NCBI GenBank assembly: GCA_965222655.1
Contig: CBDCUP010000022.1
Coordinates: 682,001 to 746,000, forward strand
DNA: 64,000 nucleotides
Direction of reading: 5' to 3'
Source of the DNA: CAUZIZ01 sp965222655
GTDB taxonomy: Bacteria; Acidobacteriota; UBA6911; RPQK01; JAJDTT01
Made by a program: the position numbers and the translations under genes. Positions within the stretch are counted from its first letter, which is position 1, and each line of letters begins with the position of its first letter. Positions 8,220 through 16,942 of the stretch are shown here, in pieces. The notes beneath the pieces are model-generated. The model was not told where the DNA came from. It saw only the letters and a program-made list of their open reading frames with translations, and did no database searches.

Positions 8220-9299
8220 GTGGTTTTCCCTCGACGACAGGAGAGTGTTGCCATCCCTAGCAATGGAAGGGGTAGTCGGATCCTTATTGTCCGTCTCAGT
8301 TCAATCGGCGACGTCGTCGCCGGGCTACCGGTGCTTTGTGCTCTCCGCGATGCGTTGCCGGAGGCCCATCTCGCCTGGATTGTCGAAGACTGGGCCGCTG
8401 CCCTCCTCGAGGGACACTCGGCCCTGGACGAGATCATCCGCCTGCCGCGGCGCTGGTTCGAGGATTCGTGGTATCGTCCGGCGCAGTTTCTTGCCACCCT
8501 CACGCAATTGCGCAGACAATTTGGGTCGCGCGGCTTCGACGTCGCTATCGACGTCCAGGGATTGACCAAGAGCGCACTGACCGCATGGATGTCGGGGGCG
8601 GCACATCGGATCGGCTTCGGCGGCGTGGACGGCCGTCAGCAAAGCCGGTGGTTCAACAACGTCCTCGTCGAGCCCCGGTTCACGCGGGTCGTGGAGCGGA
8701 ACCTCGAACTGCTAAGACCACTCGGCGTCACTGCAAGCGGCGTACACTTTCGCTTGCCCGATTACCCGACAGAGACCTCGAGCATGGAGCACTATCTCAA
8801 GGAGACCGGGTTGGAGCGAGGCAGGTTTGTTCTCGTCGCTCCCGGCTCGGCTCGTGCGGAAAGACTCTGGCCAGCCGAGCGCTTCGCTGCGGTGGCGACA
8901 AGGATCGGGCAGCGCTACAACATTCCCAGCGAGGTGCTATGGGCCGGTTCCAGGGAACGGCAGTGGGCCCTTCAGATTTCCGATGCTTCGGGTGGCCACG
9001 CCCGGGTGGCTCCGCCAACATCGCTGACCGAACTGGCGGTGCTGGCTCGACGCGCCAGCCTGTTCATCGGGGCCGACACCGGCCCCTTACACATCGCAGC
9101 CGCTGTAGGGTGCAGCTGTGTGTCGCTCCACGGCCCGACGTCTGCGGGACGAACGGGTCCCTACGGCGCCCAACACATCGCCATCCAGTCGGGATCGGCT
9201 CCGGCCCCGGCAGTTCCACGACCGAAGAATCGTCCGCCGATGAAAGCCATTTCGGTGGAGGAAGTCTTCGAGGCGTGTGATACTGTTCTGAAGAGATAG
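8220..9299 (+). CDS. GT9-family glycosyltransferase (heptosyltransferase-like)
   Basis: A 359-residue protein matching the ADP-heptose:LPS heptosyltransferase family. RILIVRLSSIGDVVAGLPVLCALRDALP is the family's N-terminal signature; VDVQGLTKSALTAWM, the LVAPGSARAERLWPAERFAAVA donor-site region and FIGADTGPLHIAAAVG follow in order. Such enzymes add a heptose to the inner LPS core at the cytoplasmic face of the inner membrane. The start is GTG at 8220 with AAGGAG eight bases upstream. The DUF4254 gene is convergent just downstream. Closest in type to WaaC/RfaC, but the exact acceptor is not provable from sequence. Confidence 0.88.
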   Translation: MVFPRRQESVAIPSNGRGSRILIVRLSSIGDVVAGLPVLCALRDALPEAHLAWIVEDWAAALLEGHSALDEIIRLPRRWFEDSWYRPAQFLATLTQLRRQFGSRGFDVAIDVQGLTKSALTAWMSGAAHRIGFGGVDGRQQSRWFNNVLVEPRFTRVVERNLELLRPLGVTASGVHFRLPDYPTETSSMEHYLKETGLERGRFVLVAPGSARAERLWPAERFAAVATRIGQRYNIPSEVLWAGSRERQWALQISDASGGHARVAPPTSLTELAVLARRASLFIGADTGPLHIAAAVGCSCVSLHGPTSAGRTGPYGAQHIAIQSGSAPAPAVPRPKNRPPMKAISVEEVFEACDTVLKR

Positions 9300-9317
9300 A
9301 CGAGCCCGGCCCGTCGC

Positions 9318-9941
9318 TCAGGCCTCCCGGCCCCGTTTCTTGCGCCCTGGTCCCTCGGGTCGCGGGTCGTTGTACATTTTCAACTGCCGATACACCTTGA
9401 GTTGTTTGCGTCCCGCAAAGATGTCGGCCAGCAAATCCCGAAGGGCGCCCCCGAGATCGTGCTGCTGTTCCCCGCACAACTTCAGACGTTCCCTGGCGAG
9501 GTTGACCTGTTCCTCGGCCAGGTCGCCCTCTTCGAGCTGCTCCTCGAGATGATAGCGACGCAAGGCGAGGACGGACAGGCGGTCGATCGCACTGCCGGGT
9601 GTCTCAGTGTTGATGGGCGCGAAATCGAGCGCGTGTACACCCATCCGTGCCAGTTCTGTCAACAGGTGCTCGTCGACGCGCTCGATCCAGTCGTTCCGCT
9701 CCTGATTGTGCTTGTCGATCGAACGCTTGATTTCTGCTACCTGCTCGGGTCGAATCGAGGGATCACGAACCGCATCCTCTTTGTGCCATAACACATAGTT
9801 CTTTTGATGTTGCTCGCACACCGCAGCCAACAGTTCTCGGTAGGGATTGTCCAGCGCCTCCCGATGCCATCGTGAGACGGTTTCGCGATGAAGTTCTCGG
9901 ATCTGATCCACCAGGATTTCTGGATTGTCATGTGTCTCCAT
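9318..9941 (-). CDS. DUF4254 family protein
   Basis: About 207 residues, mostly helical and charged. The central INTETPGSAIDRLSVLALRRYHLEEQLEE matches the DUF4254 signature (ETPGS-IDRL-IL-L). The biochemical function is not known to me; in many genomes DUF4254 genes lie beside LPS-core heptosyltransferases, as here. No signal peptide or membrane segment is visible, so it is probably cytoplasmic. I chose the ATG at 9941; a GTG nine bases upstream is an alternative. The protein ends in a basic tail, GRKKRGREA. Confidence 0.78.
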   Translation of the reverse strand: METHDNPEILVDQIRELHRETVSRWHREALDNPYRELLAAVCEQHQKNYVLWHKEDAVRDPSIRPEQVAEIKRSIDKHNQERNDWIERVDEHLLTELARMGVHALDFAPINTETPGSAIDRLSVLALRRYHLEEQLEEGDLAEEQVNLARERLKLCGEQQHDLGGALRDLLADIFAGRKQLKVYRQLKMYNDPRPEGPGRKKRGREA

Positions 9942-10170
9942 GCTCGTCACGACTCACGGTACCACGGTCTGGATCGGTTTCAGGGCCTCCACGGGTGATC
10001 TCCGAGTCAGGTCGGCGTTGAGTGGGCAATCCCAACAGGGGATAGTCGACCCTGCTGGAGGCCTCATTCCCAGGCCGGCTCGATTCTAACAAACTACCCA
10101 CTCACAGTCATCGCTGGTATGGTTGGTCTCAGGTCTCTGTCGAGAGAATTCTGGAGGAGCGAGGATCAAG

Positions 10171-11217
10171 ATGACACAGCTTTCATTGAATGCGATTGCG
10201 GACAGGATCGATGGAGAACTTCTGGGAGATCCGAATCTCTTGATCCACGGTGTTCGTAAGGTGGAGGAGGCCGGGGAAGGCCACATCAGCGTCCTGATGG
10301 GCCAGGGCTCCCTGACCCGAGCAGACCAATGCGCTGCCTCCGCAATCATCGTTCCGCTTGAAGCAGAAGTGCCGGGCCGAAACTTGATTCGTGTCCACGA
10401 GCCCCGCAGATCGTTAATCAGCCTCTTGCACCTGTTCTATCCCAGATCCGCTCCGGAAGTGGGGATTGATCCCTTGGCGGTGGTTTCCCCAAGGGCAAAG
10501 ATAGATCCCGAGGCCTTCATTGGAGCTGGAACTCATGTGGATGCAGGAGCCATCATCCGGGCCGGAGCAATAGTCCATCCCAACGTGTGTGTTGGACGCG
10601 ACGCGTATGTGGGTGAGGGGAGTGAGATCTATCCCAACGTCGTGATCTATCCCGGGACCAGAATTGGCAAGAGAGTCCGTGTGCACAGTGGTTCGGTCCT
10701 CGGCAGTGATGGCTTCGGCTATGTGAGAGATGAGCAGGGGGTGTATCAAAAAATTCCCCAGGTTGGAGGGCTTGAGATTGGCGATGAGGTCGAGATCGGA
10801 GCCAACTGTTCGATCGATCGGGCCACCCTGGGCACCACCCGCATCGCAGCGGGTACCAAGATCGATAATCTGGTTCAGATCGGCCACAATTCCGACATTG
10901 GGAAGAACTGCTGCATTATCGCTCAGGTGGGGATATCCGGCAGCGTGACGATCGAGGAGGGCTGTGTCCTGGCAGGCCAGGCCGGAATTCGCGACCACGT
11001 TAAGCTCAAGAGTGGTGCGATTGTGGGTGCCCAGGCGGGTGTTCCCCACGATCTGGGACCGGGTGAATGGTTGGGGAGTCCGGCTATCCCTGCCAGCCAG
11101 GCACGGCGAGCCTATCTCATGCTGGCCCATCTTCCCGATCTCAGGAACCAGATCCGAGACCTTCGCAAACGGTGCGCCGAGCTGGAGGAGCGTCTGGGAG
11201 TCATGTCTGGGGAGTGA
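10171..11217 (+). CDS. lpxD: LpxD, UDP-3-O-(3-hydroxyacyl)glucosamine N-acyltransferase
   Basis: A 348-residue enzyme of the third step of lipid A synthesis, which N-acylates UDP-3-O-acyl-glucosamine using hydroxyacyl-ACP. An N-terminal uridine-binding region (about 1-100) leads into a left-handed beta-helix of hexapeptide repeats, then a C-terminal helix that extends as a coiled coil. The catalytic His lies in KIDNLVQIGHNSDIG. The ATG at 10171 is preceded by GGAGGAGCGAGG; the longer frame from 10123 is unlikely. Its stop overlaps the first base of the next gene's ATG. It heads the lipid A/fatty-acid operon. Confidence 0.95.
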   Translation: MTQLSLNAIADRIDGELLGDPNLLIHGVRKVEEAGEGHISVLMGQGSLTRADQCAASAIIVPLEAEVPGRNLIRVHEPRRSLISLLHLFYPRSAPEVGIDPLAVVSPRAKIDPEAFIGAGTHVDAGAIIRAGAIVHPNVCVGRDAYVGEGSEIYPNVVIYPGTRIGKRVRVHSGSVLGSDGFGYVRDEQGVYQKIPQVGGLEIGDEVEIGANCSIDRATLGTTRIAAGTKIDNLVQIGHNSDIGKNCCIIAQVGISGSVTIEEGCVLAGQAGIRDHVKLKSGAIVGAQAGVPHDLGPGEWLGSPAIPASQARRAYLMLAHLPDLRNQIRDLRKRCAELEERLGVMSGE

Positions 11218-12389
11218 TGGATAGTAGAGTTGTTATCACCGGCCTGGGAGTCGTAACTGCTCTGGGGAATGACCTGGTTGAGACGCTCGAGCGGTTGGAC
11301 CGGGGCTGCAGCGGGATCGGACCGTTGACGCGCTTCGACGCCAGCGGGTGTTCCTTCAGCTCGGCAGCCGAAGTGAGGGATTTCCAGGCGCGTCCCTATT
11401 TCAACCTACCCAAGGCAGTGAAGCTGAGCGACCGGAAGACACAGATGGCGGTGGCCTCTGCCGCGATGGCCCTGGAGCATGCTGGACTGGCTGGGTCCGG
11501 GACGGACCTTGAAGAGATGGGCGTCATCGTCGGTACTGGGGTCTCAGATCAACAGCCACGAGAAGTGGCGAAAGCGATCGGGTACGATCCCGATCTGCTA
11601 TCCGCCACCGATATTGCTTTTTTCTCGCGCCGGATCCTTTCGGGGCTGTCTCCGCTCTGGCTGTTGGTAAACCTGCCCAGCATGGTGAGCGCCCAAGTCG
11701 CAATTCAGTTCGGGATGCGGGCCACCAACAACACCCTGATGACAGATTGGATCTCAGGATCCCAGGCAGTAGGCGAGGCCTTTCGATGTGTTCAGAGTGG
11801 CGAAGCTGAGGTGATGCTGGCGGGTGGAACCGAAAGTCCTATCTATCCCCAGGCTCTACTGAGCTATGCTCAGGCCGGCATGATGGATGCTTCAGGTTCT
11901 GGCGCTGATTTCGTCGTCGGTGAGGGGGCTGGGTTTCTCGTCCTGGAAGATCGCCAGCGCGCGCTGGAAAGAGGAACTCCGATCTACGCTGAGCTCAAGG
12001 GGTACAGCTCCTCCTCCGGCCCGCTCCGTGGCCCCGAAACGGGATTGACACAGGCAATGGGCAGAGCGCTGGAAGAAGCGGGCTGGACCCCGTCCGATCT
12101 GGATTGTATTCGCTGCGCCGGGGTCCACAGTCCGGCACATGCCCAGAGCGAGAAGGAGGCCCTAAAAAAGTTCCTGGGGGAAGACCTGGAACGGATCCAG
12201 CTGCTCGGATTCAAGTCCCAGATCGGCCATACCCTGGCCGCATCGGGCCCCATCGAAATCGCTCTGATGTTGGCGTCTTCATCCTGCCGAGGCGAGGACT
12301 ACCGGATTCTCTCCAACGATTTGGGATTTCTGGGTCAGGCCGCAACCATTGCTCTCAGTGTACTCAGCTCTTATCAGGAAAACGAATGA
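11217..12389 (+). CDS. Catalytically degenerate ketoacyl synthase (chain-length-factor-like)
   Basis: A 390-residue thiolase-fold protein starting MDSRVVITGLGVVTALGND, like a FabF. The catalytic triad is broken. The nucleophile motif TACA-G reads TDWISG with Trp near position 178 in place of Cys; the first His motif NAHGTS reads RCAGVHS with Ala for His; only the second motif, KSQIGHT, is kept. Type-II polyketide and aryl-polyene systems use such Cys-less partners as chain length factors paired with an active KS. It overlaps lpxD by one base and the next, intact KS by four, so co-translation and heterodimerisation are likely. Alternatively it could be a decarboxylase-like KS. Confidence 0.82.
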   Translation: MDSRVVITGLGVVTALGNDLVETLERLDRGCSGIGPLTRFDASGCSFSSAAEVRDFQARPYFNLPKAVKLSDRKTQMAVASAAMALEHAGLAGSGTDLEEMGVIVGTGVSDQQPREVAKAIGYDPDLLSATDIAFFSRRILSGLSPLWLLVNLPSMVSAQVAIQFGMRATNNTLMTDWISGSQAVGEAFRCVQSGEAEVMLAGGTESPIYPQALLSYAQAGMMDASGSGADFVVGEGAGFLVLEDRQRALERGTPIYAELKGYSSSSGPLRGPETGLTQAMGRALEEAGWTPSDLDCIRCAGVHSPAHAQSEKEALKKFLGEDLERIQLLGFKSQIGHTLAASGPIEIALMLASSSCRGEDYRILSNDLGFLGQAATIALSVLSSYQENE

Positions 12390-13693
12390 CCCGCTCTGGT
12401 GGGACGACTAGAAAGCGCGTGGTCATTACCGGTTTGGGGCTGGTAAGCCCACTGGGCAACGACCCGCAAGACTTTTGGGCCAGGTTGGTGTCAGGCTGCT
12501 CCGGAGTTGACAGGATCCAGCGCTTCGATGTGTCTGCCTATCCCACCCAGATTGGAGCCGAAGTCCGCGACTTCGAATCGAGTGATCCTGAGTTGGAAAC
12601 GGAGCAACTGGATTCAGAGCGGATCGGACGCTACGCTCTCTCGGCTTCCTACAGTGCCCTCCAGGATTCGGGTCTAAGAGCCGACAACGGTACCCGTGGC
12701 GGCCGCTGTGGCGTTGTGCTGGCGGGAGGTCCGGGCACATACGAGCACAAAGAGTTCCTCTCTTCTTGTTCCGCCGCAATTACCCCACGAGGTGACTTCG
12801 ACTGGGCCTCCTTTGTCCGACAATGTCGATCATCCCTGCAGGTACGCGCCGCCGAACGCCGATCTCCCGGGAACATAGCTGCTCGGATTGCGGAGCGCTT
12901 CGGCTTCACGGGACCCGTGATGGCGACCATGACGGCCTGTGCCGCCGGAACACAGGCTTTGGGCAATGCGACTCGATGGATCCAGAGAGGGGACTGTGAC
13001 GTGGTCCTCGCGGGGGGGGCCGACTCCGAACTCTACCCGATGGGGCTTGCTTCCTTTTGCCTGCTGCAGGCTCTTTCTACCCGCAATGCGAACCCAGCTG
13101 GTGCCAGCCGACCCTTTGACGGCGGGCGCGACGGTTTCGTCATTGGTGAGGGGTCGGGAATGCTGGTGTTGGAGGAATTGAACCATGCGCGACTTCGGGG
13201 TGCTCGGATCTACGCAGAAGTGGCCGGTTTTGGCTCGGCCTGCGACTCCTATCGTGTTACGGCGCCCCATCCCCAGGGACGAGGTGCGGTGATCGCGATG
13301 AGTCGTGCTTTGAGCGACGGCGGCGTCAGTCCGGAGCAGGTAGGCTACATCAATGCTCACGGTACCTCGACCCATCTGAACGATCGGACCGAAACCGTCG
13401 CGATCCGGACGGTGTTTGGAAAACACGCCTATCAAGTGGCCATCAGTTCCACCAAATCGATGATAGGACATCTCACTGTTGCGGCCGGGGCAGTCGAGGC
13501 AATCGTGACAGCACTGACCTTGCATTTTCAGCGGATCCACCCCACCATCAATCATGAGAACCGAGACCCTGAGTGTGATCTGGACTATGTGCCCCAACGT
13601 CCGCGCCAAGCTGCGCTTGAATACGCACTCTCCAATTCCTTCGCTTTCGGTGGACAGTGCTCTTGTCTGCTTCTGCAGAGGTCGTCGGACTGA
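12386..13693 (+). CDS. Beta-ketoacyl-ACP synthase (FabF/KAS II type)
   Basis: A 435-residue condensing enzyme with the full Cys-His-His triad: Cys near 185 in TMTACAAGTQALG, His in YINAHGTSTHLNDRTE and His in STKSMIGHLTVAAGA. It starts RKRVVITGLGLVSPLGND after a ten-residue lead. It elongates acyl-ACP by condensation with malonyl-ACP. The ATG overlaps the stop of the degenerate KS in an ATGA arrangement, as in KS/CLF pairs. The frame extends further upstream but only through the preceding gene. Its place between lpxD and acyltransferase genes suggests it makes a special acyl chain rather than serving bulk membrane lipid synthesis. Confidence 0.92.
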   Translation: MTRSGGTTRKRVVITGLGLVSPLGNDPQDFWARLVSGCSGVDRIQRFDVSAYPTQIGAEVRDFESSDPELETEQLDSERIGRYALSASYSALQDSGLRADNGTRGGRCGVVLAGGPGTYEHKEFLSSCSAAITPRGDFDWASFVRQCRSSLQVRAAERRSPGNIAARIAERFGFTGPVMATMTACAAGTQALGNATRWIQRGDCDVVLAGGADSELYPMGLASFCLLQALSTRNANPAGASRPFDGGRDGFVIGEGSGMLVLEELNHARLRGARIYAEVAGFGSACDSYRVTAPHPQGRGAVIAMSRALSDGGVSPEQVGYINAHGTSTHLNDRTETVAIRTVFGKHAYQVAISSTKSMIGHLTVAAGAVEAIVTALTLHFQRIHPTINHENRDPECDLDYVPQRPRQAALEYALSNSFAFGGQCSCLLLQRSSD

Positions 13694-13750
13694 AAGCAGT
13701 TCTCCCGATTGCGCTCTCCCTTCTCTGGAAGAACGAGGCGTTTCCCAACC

Positions 13751-14785
13751 ATGGACTTGATCCGCAAGATCCTGTTGCGAACTTGCGAGCTACTGGTGAC
13801 TCCTCTTGTGCTGCTGATCGGTCTTCCGCTCTTTCTGCTTCCCTGGAGACTCGCCGTCGGTCTCGGACGGCTCTACGGGAGGGTGGCTTGCCTCTTCTGG
13901 CCCCTGGCGCGGCGGACGGCGATGATCAACTTGCGCCGTGCCTATGGAAGAGAGATGAGCTACGCTCAAGCGAGACAGTGGACCTGGAGCATTTTCGCCA
14001 ATCTCGGACAGAGCCTGGCCGAGGGAATTCAGTTCTTTCGTCGTTTCAAGGATGGAAAAGAGGGCTGGGAGGACCTCTATCGGGCCGAAGACCCTGAGCT
14101 TGAAGATAGGATCCTGAGTGATCCTCGCCCCAAGATTCTGGTTACGGGCCATCTGGGTTCGTGAGAGGTTGCAATGGCGATGGTTGCCCGGCGCAACCCG
14201 GGAGGGGGAGCCGTGATCCGGCGAGTCGACAACCCCTTCCTTAATTGGTTCGTCCGGCGACTGAGGCTTCGCACAGACAGTCAATGGATTGAGAAAGTGG
14301 GCGCCTTGACCGAGTGTGTGAGGCGGCTCAACCGTGGCGAGGGGGTAGCCCTTCTACTGGATGAGAATAGCAGTCCGAAGGGCCCCTTCGTAGACTTTTT
14401 TGGTCGACCCGCGTCCACCCAGAAGACCGCCGCGCTGCTATCGCTGTTGACGGGTGCCCCGATCGTCGTAGGCGCTGCCGTTCGTCAACCCGGCCCCAAG
14501 CCTTTTCTTTTCCTGCTCTCCTTGCTTGAACCTGATCGGTTCGAACGAGAGGCGGAGCCCTCGCCGATGCTGACCCAGGCGATCGTCAGTGTCCAGGAAC
14601 GGTGGATTCGAAGGTACCCGCTGCAGTGGCGCTGGATTCATTTTAGGTGGAGGACTCGACCCGGTGGTGCAGTAGAGACGTATACCAGGAGAGATTTGAA
14701 GCGCTGCTTCGCATCGGGAGCTGGCCCGTTCAAGCGAACCACTTCTGACGGCGGCAGGCTCATGGGTTCGAACGTTGTGGAATAG
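13751..14785 (+). pseudogene. LpxL/HtrB-type lipid A acyltransferase with an in-frame TGA
   Basis: Two in-frame segments form one acyltransferase of about 344 residues. The first, MDLIRKILLRTCELLVTPLV with a membrane anchor, ends at VTGHLGS; a TGA at 14162-14164 follows; the second resumes EVAMAMVARRNPGG and continues through GEGVALLLDENSSPKGPFVDFFG to a basic tail. In the family this position is usually Trp in GHLGNWE, so TGG to TGA is the simplest change. The stop lies inside the H-x4-E catalytic motif. Other genes here end normally in TGA, so recoding is unlikely. It is either a real nonsense mutation, a mixed population, or a consensus error. The upstream ATG at 13709 is a less likely start. 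Confidence 0.85.
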
Positions 14786-15104
14786 TTGGTGAGATGATCG
14801 CGGGAGGGGAAATACCCTGATGATCTCCCAATTCGCGCGGGGACTCCCTTGGAAAAACATGCGGGTTGGAAAAACATGCGGGGTTGTCTAGCATAGACCA
14901 GGGTAAGTCGAGGCGACGTTTTCTCCGGTTGATCCGAATCCGGCCGCGCACCTGATCACGACTTTCCTTGCGCACTTTCTACCGAGATCGGAGCGCCGCA
15001 ATAGGACCGGATAGGTTCGAGTGACCGGTTCAGATCTGCCATCAGGGGTAAACCCAACTGGGGCTATCTGATCCGATCGAGGGGCGGAAAAACCGTTTGA
15101 ATTA
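14786..15104 (+). other. Intergenic gap with a 17-bp tandem duplication
   Basis: No gene is evident. TTGGAAAAACATGCGGG occurs twice in tandem at 14849-14865 and 14866-14882. The rest has no convincing hairpin or promoter. As the longest gap in the operon, it may contain an internal promoter for the dehydratase-ACP half (inference). Confidence 0.5.
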
Positions 15105-15599
15105 ATGCGTTTCATTCTCCTGGATAGAATCGTCGAACTCGATATAGGTGACCGGGTCGTCGCCACCAAGACTTTCTGCCCACAGGAGGAGTTTTTTCTG
15201 GACCATTTTCCGGGATTCCCTGTGGTCCCTGGGACATTGCTCACTGAAGTGATGGCTCAAGCGGGCGGATGGTTGGTTGCCACTACGGAGAACTTCAGGT
15301 TTTGGCCTTTCCTTTCGATGATTGACAAAGTCAAGTTTCGACAGTTTGTGCGTCCGGGAGAAGCGCTTCATATTGAGGCGTCTATCCGATCCTCCGAGGA
15401 AAGACAGTACTCGGTGTCTGCCAAGATCTCCAGGTCAGATCAGTGGGTCGCCCGGGCCCGTCTTTTCTATCATCTGATGGATCAGCCCGAGGTCGTCTTC
15501 GATGGCACGACTATTCACCAACTGGCCTCGTGGAGGGTAGATGTCTTCGAAGCTCTGGGTGGCGGCAGCTTCCCGAAGGCCACTTCGGAGAAAGGCTGA
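15105..15599 (+). CDS. FabZ-like 3-hydroxyacyl-ACP dehydratase (hotdog fold)
   Basis: A 164-residue single-hotdog protein. The DHFPGFPVVPGTLLTEVMAQAGGWL block (about 33-57) matches the FabZ active-site helix region, with the catalytic His in HFPG and the acidic residue (Glu) in TEVMAQ. IDKVKFRQFVRPGEALHIEA follows, as in FabZ. It would dehydrate 3-hydroxyacyl-ACP to trans-2-enoyl-ACP. Lying between KS and ACP genes, it probably belongs to the same chain-building set. The C-terminal 30 residues extend beyond a typical FabZ. Confidence 0.85.
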   Translation: MRFILLDRIVELDIGDRVVATKTFCPQEEFFLDHFPGFPVVPGTLLTEVMAQAGGWLVATTENFRFWPFLSMIDKVKFRQFVRPGEALHIEASIRSSEERQYSVSAKISRSDQWVARARLFYHLMDQPEVVFDGTTIHQLASWRVDVFEALGGGSFPKATSEKG

Positions 15600-15706
15600 G
15601 GACAGATGGATGCTGCAGCCAAGTGCCGCCGCAGGAAGCTTTGGGGAGACTCCCGGGCGACGGCGAACCTGTGCGCTTTGCGATCTCATATTCATAAGGC
15701 CGGAAA

Positions 15707-16099
15707 TTGAGTTTTTCAAAGGAAGAAATCCAGGCGACCGTAGTCGACATCGTGGCGGATGCATTGGACCTGGACCCATCCGAGTTCAACTTGCATTCTT
15801 CATTGATCGATGACCTGGGAGCCGAGTCGATAGATTTCCTGGATATCCGGTACCGCGTCAATGAAGCGTTCCAGATCAAGATTGAGGGTGATGAGCTTTG
15901 GCAAGGCTTCATAGTCGGCGGTAACCGGGAACTCGTCTCGGAGGAGGGTTTGACCGAGGAGGGATTGAAGGTCCTGAAGACGGAGATGCCGGACTTTCAC
16001 TGGGAGCGGTTTCCTGACGGAATCAGCGCGGACGCTCTTCCGCGGCTCATCACCCCTCGTACCATTGTCGAATGCCTGGTTCAGTTTCTTCCGAATTGA
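15707..16099 (+). CDS. Acyl carrier protein, extended
   Basis: A 130-residue acidic protein. The first 80 residues are an ACP: VVDIVADALDLDPSEFNLHSSLIDDLGAESIDFLDIRYRVNEAF, with the phosphopantetheine Ser in GAESID. Standard ACPs are about 80 residues; this one has about 45 more, with the last helix region (TIVECLVQFL) separated by an insertion. The start is TTG at 15707 after AAGG. A non-standard ACP encoded beside lipid A acyltransferases recalls the dedicated AcpXL carriers of rhizobia, which deliver very long chains to lipid A; that parallel is inference. Confidence 0.85.
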   Translation: MSFSKEEIQATVVDIVADALDLDPSEFNLHSSLIDDLGAESIDFLDIRYRVNEAFQIKIEGDELWQGFIVGGNRELVSEEGLTEEGLKVLKTEMPDFHWERFPDGISADALPRLITPRTIVECLVQFLPN

Positions 16100-16127
16100 G
16101 TTGTTGGCCCGAGCGGCCGTGTGGACG

Positions 16128-16901
16128 ATGACAGCGGATTTTTGTCCGTCCTTTAACTTCAAAGGTAAGCGGGCCTTGGTCACTGGCGGGTCTCGCGGCT
16201 TGGGAGCCGCCATCAGTCAGATGCTGGCCGCCAGCGGTGCACACGTGTTCATGAACTACCGTGAAGACGAAAACAGTGCCCAGCGGACGAGCCAGGCCAT
16301 TTCCGCTGACGGCGGATCCGTGAGCCTGATCCGGGCGAACCTCCTCGTCCCCGAAGAGATTCGCGATATGTTCGGACAGATCTCCGGCTCAGGAGGTCTC
16401 GACTTCTTGATTCACTCCGCGGCACTGGGTTCCTTCAAGCCTCTAGTGGAGGTCCGGCCCAACCAGTGGGATCTGACTCTGAACACCAACGCGAGAGCAC
16501 TCCTGTTGTGCGTCCGTCAGGCCCTGCCCTTGATGGAAGGTCGGGATGGCAGAGTAGTGAGCTTGTCGAGTCTCGGAAGTCAGCGCTACGTCCCATCATA
16601 CGGGGCGATCGGCGTAGCGAAGGCGGCGTTGGAATCAATGACCCGTTATCTGGCGGTGGAACTGGCTCCCCGGGGAATCAACGTCAACGCAGTCTCGGCT
16701 GGCCTGGTCGAGACCGAGTCCATCCGACGCCATCCGGATTACGACAGGCTGCGCACGGAAGCGCTCGCACGCAGCCCCAGGGGGCGGCTCCCTGAACCAG
16801 AAGAGGTGGCGAGGCCCGTATTGTTCTTGTGCAGTCCCCTGGCAGACTGGATTTCAGGTCAGACTCTGGTGGTTGATGGTGGCGCAAGCCTTCCTCTCTG
16901 A
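16128..16901 (+). CDS. SDR-type enoyl-ACP reductase (FabL/FabI-like)
   Basis: A 257-residue short-chain dehydrogenase: ALVTGGSRGLGAAIS binds the nucleotide, and SLSSLGSQRYVPSYGAIGVAKAALE carries the active site. Tyr near 158 and Lys near 165 are six residues apart (Y-x6-K), the spacing of enoyl-ACP reductases FabI and FabL, not the Y-x3-K of FabG. The ESMTRYLAVELAPRGINVNAVSAG segment closely resembles FabL as I recall it. It would complete the elongation cycle by reducing enoyl-ACP. The ATG at 16128 lies 28 bases after the ACP stop and lacks a strong ribosome-binding site; GTG at 16119 is an alternative. Confidence 0.82.
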   Translation: MTADFCPSFNFKGKRALVTGGSRGLGAAISQMLAASGAHVFMNYREDENSAQRTSQAISADGGSVSLIRANLLVPEEIRDMFGQISGSGGLDFLIHSAALGSFKPLVEVRPNQWDLTLNTNARALLLCVRQALPLMEGRDGRVVSLSSLGSQRYVPSYGAIGVAKAALESMTRYLAVELAPRGINVNAVSAGLVETESIRRHPDYDRLRTEALARSPRGRLPEPEEVARPVLFLCSPLADWISGQTLVVDGGASLPL

Positions 16902-16942
16902 CGCGGTGGTCCTCTCATAGAAGTCCGGTTGGATTTACCAAG

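Noticed and set aside
14162..14164. TGA read as Trp (alternative genetic code)
   Set aside because: Many intact genes here (lpxD, lpxB overlaps, Phd) end in TGA at their proper C-termini, so TGA is a normal stop.
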